Below are positions 30,666-39,630 of a stretch of 39,641 bases of DNA, in pieces. The stretch covers positions 1-39,641 of the IMG/VR virus record IMGVR_UViG_3300017767_000036; one strand, 5' to 3'. The first letter of the stretch is position 1; every line of letters begins with the position of its first letter. The DNA comes from a virus. The position numbers and the translations under genes are program-made. The notes under the pieces were generated by a model. The model was not told where the DNA came from. It saw only the letters and a list, made by a program, of their open reading frames with translations, and ran no database searches.

Positions 30666-32683
30666 TAAGCATTTTCCCCTTTAGACGCTTGTATTGCCTT
30701 TTTAATTAAATCAATAGTAGCAGGGTCTACTATAGTGTTTAATTCTTGATCTAATATTTTTCCTTTGGGGTTTTGTTCAGACGGAGGAACTATGATATAA
30801 TCATCTAAGTTTATAGATTGATCACCCTCTTGCCTTGCGTTTGTAGAAGTTTGTTTAATTGCAGAGGCTTTATTTTGAATGTAGTCTACCGCTAATGCCG
30901 CATCAATAATACGTGCATCGTTGTCAGTAAGAAGAGAATCGCCCTTACCATAGGAAACAAACACGTTTAATTTCTTTATGTCTCTATCTAGTTCGTCAAT
31001 AACAACCTGTATTTTAGCAAGAGCTTCTTCCTTGCTCACAAATCCTGAACCCAACCTGTCAAGCTGTTGTTGAATGTCTTGGTTAGATAATCGACCAGAT
31101 GGGTCTGCTGCACGAGCAAGTTGAAAGGCTAAAGATATACGCATTGCTTCTAATTCAGCTAACTCTACATTTTCTGCATCAGCTACCCGTTGATCTAAGC
31201 TCTTTACAAAGTCATCAGTAAGGTCCGTAGTTTGTTCTTCTACAACGCCAAGTCCCAACAAGTCCTTTTGAATAGCTGCCCTAACACTTTGTTTACCTAC
31301 AAAAGCAACTTTCAAAGTTCTTTTTAATTGTTCGTAAGTTTCAACATCACCCACTTCTGCACGTTTAGCTTGCAAATTTCTAAGAGAAGTAGCGGCAGTT
31401 TGCTTTTTTTGCAACTCTTCAGAAAGTGTTGCCATTGTGAATTTTCCACTTTGTTCTGCTTGACTGCCATATCTTTTTCGTAGCACGTAGACGGAGCGAG
31501 TCATACCCGCGTCAACAGAGTCAAAAAATGGAACCTTTACGGACTTTGCAACCGCATTCCTTTTCATGTAAGGGGCTAACGCCATCACCTGCTGATCAAA
31601 CGATTTGGCTGGACTTCCGTTTAGTTTATTAGAAAAATCAACTGTTGTATCATTGGACACTCTGTACAAAGAAGAATCAGGATCAAATCCCCCTACGTCA
31701 GGATAGCTTGCTATTTGGATACTTGCCGTAAGAGCATCTTTTTTCATGGTAGTTGTCATTCCCGGCATCACAAAAAATTGGTCCCTTAAAGGCTGACCGT
31801 TTGGTCCTTGTCCTATCCAGTAATTGTAAAGAGGTATTTGACCTATTTTTACAGCAACAGAGGGTTTACCTAACATACCAGAAAGAGCTTCGTAAGTTGG
31901 CATCTGATCGTCGGGTATATTAACTGTCCCAATTGCTAACCCGTCTCCTACTGGCTCTACCGTCGTACCTACAGCAGTATGATTAGGAAGTTTTTCAGGA
32001 AGAGTCTCATCAGATATTGATATATCTCCTGCACCAGAAACAGCAATTTTTAGTTCGTTTCCTATCTTTTTGTGAACTTCAAGTCCCGGAAACATACTTC
32101 CTTCGCCCCCGAAAATTTTAGGAATTTGAAACCTTTTGTTTGTGTTGGTGTCAGCGTTAAAGCTTTTTCTATAATCGCCCATTATTCTAGCTTGTGCCGC
32201 TGATATGATCGGGTTTACGGCTTCAAACAAACGTCTATCGTTTCTTAATCTTTCTTGTATTTTAGGATCAGTTAACATAGAGGCATACTCTGACAAAATA
32301 ACGTAAGCATTATCTAAACTACCGTCGTCCTTTGCGCGGGTAAAACCTATGTAACCCTTTTCACCCTGTATCTTAAAGTTGTAGTCACTGGCACTTTTCA
32401 TTGCTGACTGAACTTTTGCCATGTCAATGTTGACATCCCTACCCCTAGCACCAAACGGACCGATAGGTTCCAAGCTATCTACTTCTTGGTTTGCTTTTTT
32501 TACAAGATCACGAATGGCATTGAGGCCACCTGTTGTAGCATCACCCTTCAACACCGCATCAACAGCCATTGTTTCGTAGCCATTAAAACGATCCCTCATT
32601 GCCTGACGACGTTCGCCCTCTTTATCCATATTTTCATTGAAGCCTTTAAAAAGACCTATAGCAAATGAAGCACCCACACCCAT
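30665..32683 (-). CDS. Large putative internal virion or tail protein
   Basis: This 672-residue product begins MGVGASFAIGLFKGFNENMD, a short hydrophobic stretch that could touch a membrane. A beta-rich middle (about 200-350) is followed by a helical, coiled-coil-rich second half (QLKRTLKVAFVGKQSVRAAI, AENVELAELEAMRISLAFQL). It overlaps the giant protein gene by 1 bp and lies 2 bp after the 187-residue gene. A partner of the 1591-residue protein in an internal core or tail tube is plausible. No family recognised. Confidence 0.72.
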   Translation of the reverse strand: MGVGASFAIGLFKGFNENMDKEGERRQAMRDRFNGYETMAVDAVLKGDATTGGLNAIRDLVKKANQEVDSLEPIGPFGARGRDVNIDMAKVQSAMKSASDYNFKIQGEKGYIGFTRAKDDGSLDNAYVILSEYASMLTDPKIQERLRNDRRLFEAVNPIISAAQARIMGDYRKSFNADTNTNKRFQIPKIFGGEGSMFPGLEVHKKIGNELKIAVSGAGDISISDETLPEKLPNHTAVGTTVEPVGDGLAIGTVNIPDDQMPTYEALSGMLGKPSVAVKIGQIPLYNYWIGQGPNGQPLRDQFFVMPGMTTTMKKDALTASIQIASYPDVGGFDPDSSLYRVSNDTTVDFSNKLNGSPAKSFDQQVMALAPYMKRNAVAKSVKVPFFDSVDAGMTRSVYVLRKRYGSQAEQSGKFTMATLSEELQKKQTAATSLRNLQAKRAEVGDVETYEQLKRTLKVAFVGKQSVRAAIQKDLLGLGVVEEQTTDLTDDFVKSLDQRVADAENVELAELEAMRISLAFQLARAADPSGRLSNQDIQQQLDRLGSGFVSKEEALAKIQVVIDELDRDIKKLNVFVSYGKGDSLLTDNDARIIDAALAVDYIQNKASAIKQTSTNARQEGDQSINLDDYIIVPPSEQNPKGKILDQELNTIVDPATIDLIKKAIQASKGENA

Positions 32684-32685
32684 CT

Positions 32686-33249
32686 TTAATTAGCCCCTTC
32701 TGTTTGTTTCTTCATTGTCATAAAGTTTTCTTCTTCTGGTTCCTGTGGGTTGTACCCTTGACGGATGCCACCGTTGATTTGTTCGTTTACGTAAGAGAAC
32801 ATCTGGGGGTTATTTTGTTTCATCATCCTGAAAAAGGTTTCGTCGTCCATCTCGTTAGCCTCTAGCTCATTGTCATTTTCAAAGAAGCGATACGGAATAC
32901 CCTCTTGGTCTGCCATCCCAGCGATAGCTATACCAAGTGGCCCCTTGATTAACAAACCAACATCAGGGCTAAATTTACCTTCAGAAAAACCTTGAAAGAT
33001 GTAGCCTTCAACAAGAACCTGCACAGACACGCCCACTATCAGAAGCTTGAACATCTCTCGCTTTGCAGCTTTTTTTGAAACAGCAGCAATGGCTTTGTCC
33101 AACACTACGCTTGGATCAACGTCCTGTGGGGGCTGGCCCCACGGCCACCTTTGATTGTCTTGTGTTAAGACGTATCCCGGTGGTGCCGGAGCAAATTCGT
33201 CCTTTGCTGCCACAGAACCACGAGGAGCCATACTAGCATCTAGTTTCAT
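32686..33249 (-). CDS. Hypothetical structural protein with a hydrophobic segment
   Basis: This is a 187-residue product. A Pro-rich N-terminus (FAPAPPGYVLTQDNQRWPWG) is followed by a hydrophobic segment (FKLLIVGVSVQVLVEGYIF, about 67-85) and GKFSPDVGLLIKGPLGIAIA. The C-terminus contains EEENFMTMKK, nearly the same as EEDNFLTM at the end of the recombinase-like protein (5051-7063). It overlaps the downstream-coded neighbour by 4 bp. The shared tail motif suggests a common partner. No family recognised. Confidence 0.7.
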   Translation of the reverse strand: MKLDASMAPRGSVAAKDEFAPAPPGYVLTQDNQRWPWGQPPQDVDPSVVLDKAIAAVSKKAAKREMFKLLIVGVSVQVLVEGYIFQGFSEGKFSPDVGLLIKGPLGIAIAGMADQEGIPYRFFENDNELEANEMDDETFFRMMKQNNPQMFSYVNEQINGGIRQGYNPQEPEEENFMTMKKQTEGAN

Positions 33250-33716
33250 CCTACGTTAATCTCCGATTTTAAGTCAGGGCTTCTAGTAGCTAAAGTTGTT
33301 TTTCCTTGTCGGCTAGTGGGGCTAACAATACCTACTTCGTTTAACAAGGACTGCATAGTTACGTCCCGTGACCCGTTTTGCTGGTAGTGGTTAAGAGCTT
33401 GCATAACAGCGGGATTTTGATACAGTCTTTCTAAAGACGGAGACAAACCCCCTGACGCTGCCTGACCTCTTGTAAGTTCTTGAACTGATCGGGGTCTTTC
33501 TCTAAACATGCTGGTATCTGCTTGTTGAAAAGTTTGATCATCTTTAGTTAAACTTGTATAAGCTTTAGCCCCGCCCCTTATAAAGTCAAGAAACCCACTT
33601 CCTGTTTGTGCAGAACCGCCACCGCCACCTTCAAAGTTGGGGTCTTCGCCGTAACCTTTTCTGTTAGTGCCAGCAAACCAACCAACTACATTTGTTATTG
33701 CGTTTAACCAATCCAT
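33246..33716 (-). CDS. Hypothetical structural protein
   Basis: This 156-residue product begins MDWLNAITNVVGWFAGTNRK, an amphipathic N-terminal helix, followed by a flexible Gly-rich linker (FEGGGGGSAQTGSG). A helical, Gln/Arg-rich C-terminal half follows. It overlaps the 187-residue gene by 4 bp and lies 12 bp after the hendecad protein gene. An amphipathic helix before a long linker could insert into membrane during DNA ejection; this is speculative. Confidence 0.68.
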   Translation of the reverse strand: MDWLNAITNVVGWFAGTNRKGYGEDPNFEGGGGGSAQTGSGFLDFIRGGAKAYTSLTKDDQTFQQADTSMFRERPRSVQELTRGQAASGGLSPSLERLYQNPAVMQALNHYQQNGSRDVTMQSLLNEVGIVSPTSRQGKTTLATRSPDLKSEINVG

Positions 33717-33728
33717 TCCTAACTTCTC

Positions 33729-35102
33729 CTACTGTGCAATCCACTTGGCAAGCCAGTTACCCACTCCTGCAGCAAGGTTATCCTTCTGGGTCTGGTCGTA
33801 GATTTTTTCACTGTTTGCAAACTCCATAGCCATGATGCCTATTTCGTGCTGACGTTGTAACGCTGACTCGCCTTTTTGAAAGTTCCAAGCAGCATTGTCG
33901 CGGTACTTTTGCCACAGATTGTTCAGTGCATTTTGAGAGGCGTTAAAATTGTTTTGTACGTCCTGCCGATTTGCTTCGTTCTGTGTGGCAGTGTTTGCAG
34001 TGTTAATCTGCCTACGCCAGTTCACGTTTGACTGATCAACAGCAAACTGCATGTTGGCGTTAAACTTGTCTCGTGCATCTCTCATGCTGGCGTTAAACTG
34101 TGTCATGGCGTTTGTTTCGCCAGCGTTAAACTGCTCCATAGCAGCAATACGGTTAGCATTAGCTGTTTCAACTTGGGAGCCTAGTTCTGCAAAGAACTCT
34201 TCAACCTGCAACTCGTTCTTGGCGTTGAACTGTTTACGTGCGTTGTCTTCTGCAGCATCCTTAAACAAACCCTGTGTCAAAGCGTTGTAGCTAAGAGTAT
34301 TAGCCTGTTGTCGCGCATCAAGGTTCTTTGTTTCAGTGGCAAGAAGCGACTGAGCATTAGTCACTGCAGAAGTAAGTCTGGCATTTAAGTTTGCTTTGTC
34401 CATTGCAGCGTAAGTTGCAGCGTTAGACAACGCCATCTGTTGTTCGTTACTTAGATTTGCAAGCTGAATGGTTGCATACTTCTTTGCATCATCAGCCGCA
34501 ATAACCACACCAGATTCCATGACTGCTTGTGTCATAGCAGCAGCAGCCATACTAGAACCACCCAAACCCCTAGCTTGCATTATGCCGCTTATTTTACGAA
34601 CAGCCGGAGCAGCCCACGGGGGAAGAGGTTGACCTTGTTGAATGCTTTGCATCAACTGTCCAAGTTGATATTGTGTTGTTGCTTGTGGATCAAGCTGTTG
34701 AGTAGCAGCCGTTCCAATTGCACCTGCAGATGGACCCGATTGAACTCCTGTCATGTCAACTTGTACGGGCTGAGTAATTTGAGCAGCAGTCGCTGTGCCT
34801 ATCTGGGGAGCTACTTGTGTTGTACTTGCTACTTGTCCTACTCCGGGAGCAGGTTTGGTAGGAACAGAGGGTGCCATTGGATTACCACCAATAGGTGGCG
34901 GGATTCCCGGAAGTGACGGACCCGGTATGGGTGCTAATGTAACACCGGGAGTAGTTGCAGGAGTAGGTATTTGAGTACCCGTAGTAGTCTGTAATTCTCC
35001 TGCTTGCACTGTTTGAAGAACAGGAGTTGCAGTCGGAACACCCGCACCTGCAAGTTTTCCTACTTCAGCATCTAGTTCTGCATCTGTGGTTATTGTTGCC
35101 AT
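33729..35102 (-). CDS. Virion protein with 11-residue coiled-coil repeats
   Basis: This is a 457-residue product. The first 130 residues are rich in Pro, Thr, Gln and Ala (PGPSLPGIPPPIGG) and probably extended. Residues about 150-430 are nearly all helical with many Asn, Ala and Gln. From about 315 to 358, four 11-residue units share a xxxFNA pattern: MEQFNAGETNA, MTQFNASMRDA, RDKFNANMQFA, VDQSNVNWRRQ. Hendecads make long straight coiled coils, as in needles, fibres or core proteins. It precedes the internal-virion genes and follows the holin-like gene. Confidence 0.72.
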   Translation of the reverse strand: MATITTDAELDAEVGKLAGAGVPTATPVLQTVQAGELQTTTGTQIPTPATTPGVTLAPIPGPSLPGIPPPIGGNPMAPSVPTKPAPGVGQVASTTQVAPQIGTATAAQITQPVQVDMTGVQSGPSAGAIGTAATQQLDPQATTQYQLGQLMQSIQQGQPLPPWAAPAVRKISGIMQARGLGGSSMAAAAMTQAVMESGVVIAADDAKKYATIQLANLSNEQQMALSNAATYAAMDKANLNARLTSAVTNAQSLLATETKNLDARQQANTLSYNALTQGLFKDAAEDNARKQFNAKNELQVEEFFAELGSQVETANANRIAAMEQFNAGETNAMTQFNASMRDARDKFNANMQFAVDQSNVNWRRQINTANTATQNEANRQDVQNNFNASQNALNNLWQKYRDNAAWNFQKGESALQRQHEIGIMAMEFANSEKIYDQTQKDNLAAGVGNWLAKWIAQ

Positions 35103-35105
35103 AGA

Positions 35106-35330
35106 TTAGTCTTTCTGTAATACACGGTCTAGCTTGTCTTCTACACGGTGTAGTGCTTCCATAACACGGCTCATGTCTTCACGAACCTCGCTACGGGTGA
35201 CGTATTCTTCACGGGTACGATTGAGTAATATTTCTATGCGCTTTTGTTCCCGTACCATCCCGGAAAGAAACCACGCACCACCCATTACGACTATACCGAT
35301 TAAGGTATCTATGATGTGTACTAAATCCAT
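35106..35330 (-). CDS. Putative holin-like or small membrane protein
   Basis: This 74-residue product begins MDLVHIIDTLIGIVVMGGAW. One transmembrane segment (about 5-24) is followed by a charged coiled-coil tail (REDMSRVMEALHRVEDKLDR) that would lie in the cytoplasm or periplasm. Single-span proteins with this tail occur as holins or spanin-like lysis partners, but no lysozyme gene is visible in the window. ATG 35330 overlaps the previous stop (TGATG); a TTG one codon upstream is also possible. Confidence 0.6.
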   Translation of the reverse strand: MDLVHIIDTLIGIVVMGGAWFLSGMVREQKRIEILLNRTREEYVTRSEVREDMSRVMEALHRVEDKLDRVLQKD

Positions 35331-35518
35331 CAATCAGCATCTGCTATGGTTAGAGTGCCAGCCGCTACTTGGCGTAGTATTTCTGCATAGTCTTTATTGG
35401 CTTCATCCATTGGTATACAAATATTCTCAACACCATTAACAGTAGCCTCAATAGTATTAATAACTTCTCCACCAATAGGTGTTGTCATTTTTATGTATTT
35501 TGCTGATGCAATATTCAT
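35330..35518 (-). CDS. Small tail-fibre-associated protein
   Basis: This 62-residue product begins MNIASAKYIKMTTPIGGEVI. The segment VENICIPMDEANKDYAEILR followed by QVAAGTLTIADAD matches a common pattern of small proteins beside phage tail-fibre genes (XkdW-like: 'vP.d..N.dYae......G...AD'). These may be fibre chaperones or adaptors; the role is not established. It lies 2 bp downstream of the fibre gene at 35521-36624. Confidence 0.65.
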   Translation of the reverse strand: MNIASAKYIKMTTPIGGEVINTIEATVNGVENICIPMDEANKDYAEILRQVAAGTLTIADAD

Positions 35519-35520
35519 AT

Positions 35521-36624
35521 TTATAACTCCGCATCTATTGTAAAAGTGTTTATGCCATTTGAATAAAGGAATGAAGCATCACCATTTGCATTAAAAACAT
35601 TATAGCCGTCTCCGAATAACTTACACGAGTCGACACCAATACTCTGAGCAGTTATGGTTCCGTCAGAAGTTGCCACAAAGCCAGCATTAGCGTTTAAATA
35701 ATTTATATTACCACTGCTTCTTCCTACTGTTGGAACTCCTATAGTTGGTGCTGCTCGTTTTTCAACCTTATAACGCAAATCACCGGCTACATCAGTAGCA
35801 CTGGAATAAACTACGCCTATAGTTATCGCGCTTTGGTCTTGAAATGTAAGATTTTCAAAGTACCGCTGACACTTAGCTAACGTAGTTCCAAAATCCTCAT
35901 GCTCAAAAGCGGTGGCTACTTCTCCAACCTCAAGCTGTACACCTGTAAGAAAAAAGTTACCTGTTTGTCCAGCAAGGTTAACTTGGTCACTGAACATAAA
36001 ATCGTCTGTTTCAGTATAAGCACCCCAACCAGTGTGAGGAGTGCCATGATAATTTGACCCACCAGCTAAAGGCCAGAACAAAATTATTTCAGCAGTGGTA
36101 TCATTTGCTATATTGCCAGACGTATCTCCGTCAATAGTAATTGTCTTGTATTCCCATGTGTTTGCAGATGAAACTGTATAACTTTGCAAGTTACTGCGAA
36201 CAGGTGTTGATTGATAAAAATTTACTGAGTGTTTTCCAGCTAAAGGTGATTTAACCCAAAAAGATAAAGTAAGACTTTTTGCAGACGATGTACCGTAGCA
36301 TAAATGTTGAATATTTTGACCTTCAAATCTGGTGTCGAGATACAACAATTCGTCTGCTGCAATTGCGCTTTCTGCTGTTGTAACTGCAAGTTTTAAAGAG
36401 TGTGCAAATCCATTGCCAGAAGGGTTATCTGTGTCCTGTGTTATAGCTATAACCAGTTCGTCAAAATTACTTTTTGCAACACTAAATCTATCTACTGTAT
36501 AACCCGTTGCAGTGGTCGTTTGGTTTCTCTGGTCAACAGTCATCGCACCGTTGATAACAAGATTTTTATTACCCTGCGCCTGACCTGAACCTACCAGTGC
36601 GGCTAATTCTGCTGCTTTACTCAT
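35521..36624 (-). CDS. Tail fibre or receptor-binding protein
   Basis: This 367-residue product starts MSKAAELAALVGSGQAQGNK, then NLVINGAMTVDQRN and TVDRFS, an N-terminus frequent in marine phage tail fibres. Near the middle FFLTGVQLEVGEVATAFEHE and LAKCQRYFE follow the same family, which has a carbohydrate-binding-like beta sandwich. The C-terminal 100 residues are beta-rich and Gly/Asn-rich and probably vary between phages. GGAG lies 7 bases upstream of ATG 36624. Confidence 0.8.
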   Translation of the reverse strand: MSKAAELAALVGSGQAQGNKNLVINGAMTVDQRNQTTTATGYTVDRFSVAKSNFDELVIAITQDTDNPSGNGFAHSLKLAVTTAESAIAADELLYLDTRFEGQNIQHLCYGTSSAKSLTLSFWVKSPLAGKHSVNFYQSTPVRSNLQSYTVSSANTWEYKTITIDGDTSGNIANDTTAEIILFWPLAGGSNYHGTPHTGWGAYTETDDFMFSDQVNLAGQTGNFFLTGVQLEVGEVATAFEHEDFGTTLAKCQRYFENLTFQDQSAITIGVVYSSATDVAGDLRYKVEKRAAPTIGVPTVGRSSGNINYLNANAGFVATSDGTITAQSIGVDSCKLFGDGYNVFNANGDASFLYSNGINTFTIDAEL

Positions 36625-36636
36625 ATTAGGTCTCCA

Positions 36637-37041
36637 TTAGCGGTGAATTACCACATTGACTTCTATGCTATCATAAAAATTACTGTCATTAGCTAGATTT
36701 TTATACACAAGACGAATAGCAGATGTCGTCTTTGTAGTTGCACCAGTTGATGCATCTCCGTAAATAGCACCATATGTTGTGAAGTTTGTAGTCGTATATG
36801 GTGTAAAACCAGTTGTAACTGCATAATTTCCATCAGTTAGTGCAGATGTAAAGTTTGCTGTGTAATCACCAGTACCATTATCCGTAATACTTGCTACGTT
36901 ATTGCTTGCACGAATTGCAACAGTGCTAGTTCCATTAAAGTTTACCCACGCCTTTGCACTACCATTCGCCACAACGCTAGTAGCAATGCTGTTATTACCG
37001 CTGGCATCCTTTAATGTGTTAACTCTAAGTTCGCTTGCCAT
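36637..37041 (-). CDS. Short tail-fibre-like protein, copy 1 of 3
   Basis: This 134-residue, all-beta product begins MASELRVNTLKDASGNNSIA. The N-terminal 'MaS.L.VdtL' pattern is shared with the next two genes and is typical of marine phage fibre proteins. The body repeats the theme 'F-N/D-GT-T-AI-.N-AS-TD-.TG-YT' found in copy 2. It overlaps the upstream gene by 1 bp in the sequence GGAGACCTAGCATAATGG. It probably forms small trimeric fibres or decorations. Confidence 0.75.
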   Translation of the reverse strand: MASELRVNTLKDASGNNSIATSVVANGSAKAWVNFNGTSTVAIRASNNVASITDNGTGDYTANFTSALTDGNYAVTTGFTPYTTTNFTTYGAIYGDASTGATTKTTSAIRLVYKNLANDSNFYDSIEVNVVIHR

Positions 37042-37454
37042 TATGCTAGGTCTCCGTGTGATACTAAATCTACTGTGTCTGTATCAAGCACACTGCCATC
37101 GTATTGAAAAAGTTTTACATTAACAGTGCTTGATGTTTTTTCATAACCACCACCGCCAGTTGCACAATAATTAAACGCTTCGTTGTTTCCTAGAGTAGCA
37201 CCTGTAACAGCATAATGTATGGATGAAAAAGCATTTGTAACAGCTACTGTATATTGTCCAGTCGCTACATCAGTCAGAGATGCGTTATTAAATGAATTAT
37301 CAACAGCAATAGTGCCTGTCCCATCAAAAATACAAAAGTGCTTCGCCAACCCCTGCTGAAGATTAGTCGTGGTTGAGTTGCCCTCGCCAGTAACGCTAAT
37401 AGAGCCAGCGGTGGTTACACCTGTTAGTGAATCTACTTTAAGTAAACTAGCCAT
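37041..37454 (-). CDS. Short tail-fibre-like protein, copy 2 of 3
   Basis: This 137-residue product begins MASLLKVDSLTGVTTAGSIS. The body (FDGTGTIAVDNSFNNASLTD, then YTVAVTNAF) aligns by eye with copy 1 (FNGTSTVAIRASNNVASITD, then YTANFTSAL), so the two are paralogues. The C-terminal GDLA and stop are encoded by the same junction sequence that supplies the ribosome site and ATG of copy 1. Confidence 0.75.
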   Translation of the reverse strand: MASLLKVDSLTGVTTAGSISVTGEGNSTTTNLQQGLAKHFCIFDGTGTIAVDNSFNNASLTDVATGQYTVAVTNAFSSIHYAVTGATLGNNEAFNYCATGGGGYEKTSSTVNVKLFQYDGSVLDTDTVDLVSHGDLA

Positions 37455-37876
37455 TATGCAAGGTCTCCCAATACTGCCAGATAAGTCGCATCACAATCAT
37501 CACCATATCCATTAGCATTACTTATAGAGCCTCTTCCTGTGAATGTTCTCACTGTGGTTGTTGCATTATTGCTATGATATTGATAAGCATTAAAACCTCT
37601 TGCATTTGTAGCTATTTCATTGCTACCACCATCAGCGGTGTTCCAAGCACTAACCATTACTTGTCGGGCTGTTGCACTAGAAAAAGCACTAGAAAAAGTA
37701 TGCGTTACTTCTCCATCTGTATTATCCGTTGCGCTTGATATATTTAATGAATCCACACTAGTAGCCGCTGGTTGGTCATAGGTGTGAAGAGATTTTACAG
37801 CTTCTTGCTTAGTCAACCCAACAGGACCAGTGCCAGCCTTATCTGCAATAGTATCTACATTCAATACACTGGTCAT
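37454..37876 (-). CDS. Short tail-fibre-like protein, copy 3 of 3
   Basis: This 140-residue product begins MTSVLNVDTIADKAGTGPVG, the clearest 'L.VDTI' fibre start of the three. The body is different from copies 1 and 2 (TFSSAFSSATARQVMVSAWN), but it ends in the same GDLA. ATG 37876 has GGAG 6 bases upstream and overlaps the previous stop; the four extra codons to 37888 have no site. Confidence 0.75.
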   Translation of the reverse strand: MTSVLNVDTIADKAGTGPVGLTKQEAVKSLHTYDQPAATSVDSLNISSATDNTDGEVTHTFSSAFSSATARQVMVSAWNTADGGSNEIATNARGFNAYQYHSNNATTTVRTFTGRGSISNANGYGDDCDATYLAVLGDLA

Positions 37877-38331
37877 ACGATACTCCAATATCCGTTAACA
37901 GTGACGGTGGCAGACTGTGTTATAGGCCCAGCACTTACACCATTCTCATCGCTGTCAATCGTAATGTCCGCGCTGATGGTCTGACCATTCAAGCGGATGA
38001 TGCTGTTGTTGCCCTTAAATGGGTAGCGTGTGTCAGCCTCTGCCTTAGTGTACGAGTTTGCTACAGAGAAGGTATCATATATAATCATCTCAACTACGTC
38101 ATTGAGGCTTGCCCCTGTGACCAGCACGACTGTTGTACCTGTGGTGGCTGTGTAGTCTGTACCGGGTTTGAGTAGGACACCGTTTTGATATACGTCTAAG
38201 TACAAGCTATCCTGATAGGTTAGCACCTTACTGTCGGCATCACTGCCACTAAAGCTAGTCTGTCCTGCTGTCGCCTGATATACAAAACGATTGCGGAAAC
38301 CTACTGCTGGGGATTTACCTATGTATGGCAT
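37873..38331 (-). CDS. Tail-fibre-like protein with MPYIGKSP start
   Basis: This is a 152-residue product. MPYIGKSPAVGFRNRFVYQA, then TAGQTSFSGSDADSKVLTYQ and VYQNGVLLKPGTDYTATTGT, is a very common N-terminal virion-binding or shaft domain of marine phage fibres. The C-terminal 40 residues are beta-rich. It is much shorter than usual fibres with this start, so it may act as an adaptor to which the other fibre proteins bind. It overlaps copy 3 by 4 bp. Confidence 0.8.
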   Translation of the reverse strand: MPYIGKSPAVGFRNRFVYQATAGQTSFSGSDADSKVLTYQDSLYLDVYQNGVLLKPGTDYTATTGTTVVLVTGASLNDVVEMIIYDTFSVANSYTKAEADTRYPFKGNNSIIRLNGQTISADITIDSDENGVSAGPITQSATVTVNGYWSIV

Positions 38332-39239
38332 TATGCGTTCTCCAATGCCGTGATACGGGCTTCTAATTCTAAGATGGTCTTACAAAGCAATGGTACGAGT
38401 TTAGCTTGGTCTATTGCTTGCATCACAGGGATAGTGTTGCCATCTTTATCAAGCTTGTTATCACCAACAGAGACTCCGTCAGGCAATTCCTCTCCATTTT
38501 TCCAAACCTCAACTTCGTCCTTAGTGCCAGTAACGCTTTCGGGGCAAACAGTAGCGGCCTCATGCGCTAAAAACCCGTCCACCTCAACAGCGTCATCACC
38601 ATCAACAATCCATTTAAATCTTGCGGGTTTTAGTTGTTTAAGGCGTGTGGTTGCATCCCAGTCATAGGTGACTGCGGTTTTAAGGCGATAGTCTGAGGAT
38701 GTGACGTAAGAAGTAGCTGAACCGTTGACATTTACACCACCGATTTGACCATTGGGGTTACTAAAAACAACAGCATATTGACTACCTGTTGTTGAAGCAC
38801 CGAAATTAGCTCCAAATCGGACACCATTATTAAATGAAGTTAGTGCTGCTGCTGCGCCAATCGAATTGTAAGTTGAATCAGTAGTGCCAATCATCAGATT
38901 GCCGCTGGTGTCAAGGCGCATACGTTCTGCGCCAGAAGTTCTTACAAGTAGACTGTTATCACTGTGGTTATAAGAAAAACCACCTATATATGGAGCAGTA
39001 CTACTCGTCCCATCAGAAAAATATAAGTTAGTTCTTTGGTCTGAACCTGTACTTGCAATCGTTACGCCAGTATGCCCAGAGGATGCAATAACTAAATTGT
39101 CAGCCTCACCATCGTATGATGCTGGCGTAGCAGTACCAATGCCCACGTTTTCTGACGAATCAATAGTAATAGCAGTGGCATTACTAGAATTGGAAATGCC
39201 AGTGATACCCTCTTTACCAACCTTAGTTAACGCCACCAT
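38331..39239 (-). CDS. Tail fibre or spike with S74 self-cleaving chaperone
   Basis: This is a 302-residue product. The N-terminal half repeats 'SSENVGIGTATP' and 'DTSGNLMIGTTDS', beta-roll units typical of fibre shafts. From about residue 180, SSDYRLKTAVTYDW begins the intramolecular chaperone (Peptidase_S74). The Ser of SDYRLK would attack the chain and the Lys assists, releasing the C-terminal 120 residues after trimer folding. The end (VPLLCKTILELEARITALEN) is the expected trimeric coiled coil. The start has GGAG close to ATG 39239. Confidence 0.88.
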   Translation of the reverse strand: MVALTKVGKEGITGISNSSNATAITIDSSENVGIGTATPASYDGEADNLVIASSGHTGVTIASTGSDQRTNLYFSDGTSSTAPYIGGFSYNHSDNSLLVRTSGAERMRLDTSGNLMIGTTDSTYNSIGAAAALTSFNNGVRFGANFGASTTGSQYAVVFSNPNGQIGGVNVNGSATSYVTSSDYRLKTAVTYDWDATTRLKQLKPARFKWIVDGDDAVEVDGFLAHEAATVCPESVTGTKDEVEVWKNGEELPDGVSVGDNKLDKDGNTIPVMQAIDQAKLVPLLCKTILELEARITALENA

Positions 39240-39247
39240 CTATCTCC

Positions 39248-39619
39248 TTATGCGTAAGGGCTGTCACCCAACACAGATGTATCCCAAGCTGCTTTTAGCT
39301 TTGCGATTGTGTCTGCGCTAGTAATTGCAGAAGCAGCAGGTGCATCACGCAGTGCTTTCTTCTTATTTACAGAAGCAGTCTTTGCATCTGCATCGTCAGC
39401 CTCTAGTGCTTTCATGTATACTACGTCTTCTGCATCAAGCAGTGGCGCACGTACTTCACGAATTTTATCCTTAAAGATAACTTTGGCTGCAGTCATATCC
39501 TCTGATATAACCTTGCCGTCCAATGACCATGCACCTCTAAAGTGACGGTCAGAAGGGACAGTTGCAGTTGAAGCATCAATCTGATTCCCGTCCTTGTCTA
39601 CGATGTATGTTGTTGCCAT
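39248..39619 (-). CDS. Tail-fibre assembly-like protein
   Basis: This is a 123-residue product. PSDRHFRGAWSLDGKVISED, then DKIREVRAPLLDAEDVVYMK and KKALRDAP, matches small proteins encoded beside marine phage fibre genes (DUF4376-like 'R..R.p.L...D'), thought to help fibre assembly. AAGGAGA lies upstream of ATG 39619, in the same GCATAAGGAGA junction seen before 39239. Confidence 0.7.
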   Translation of the reverse strand: MATTYIVDKDGNQIDASTATVPSDRHFRGAWSLDGKVISEDMTAAKVIFKDKIREVRAPLLDAEDVVYMKALEADDADAKTASVNKKKALRDAPAASAITSADTIAKLKAAWDTSVLGDSPYA

Positions 39620-39630
39620 TAGGTTTCTCC

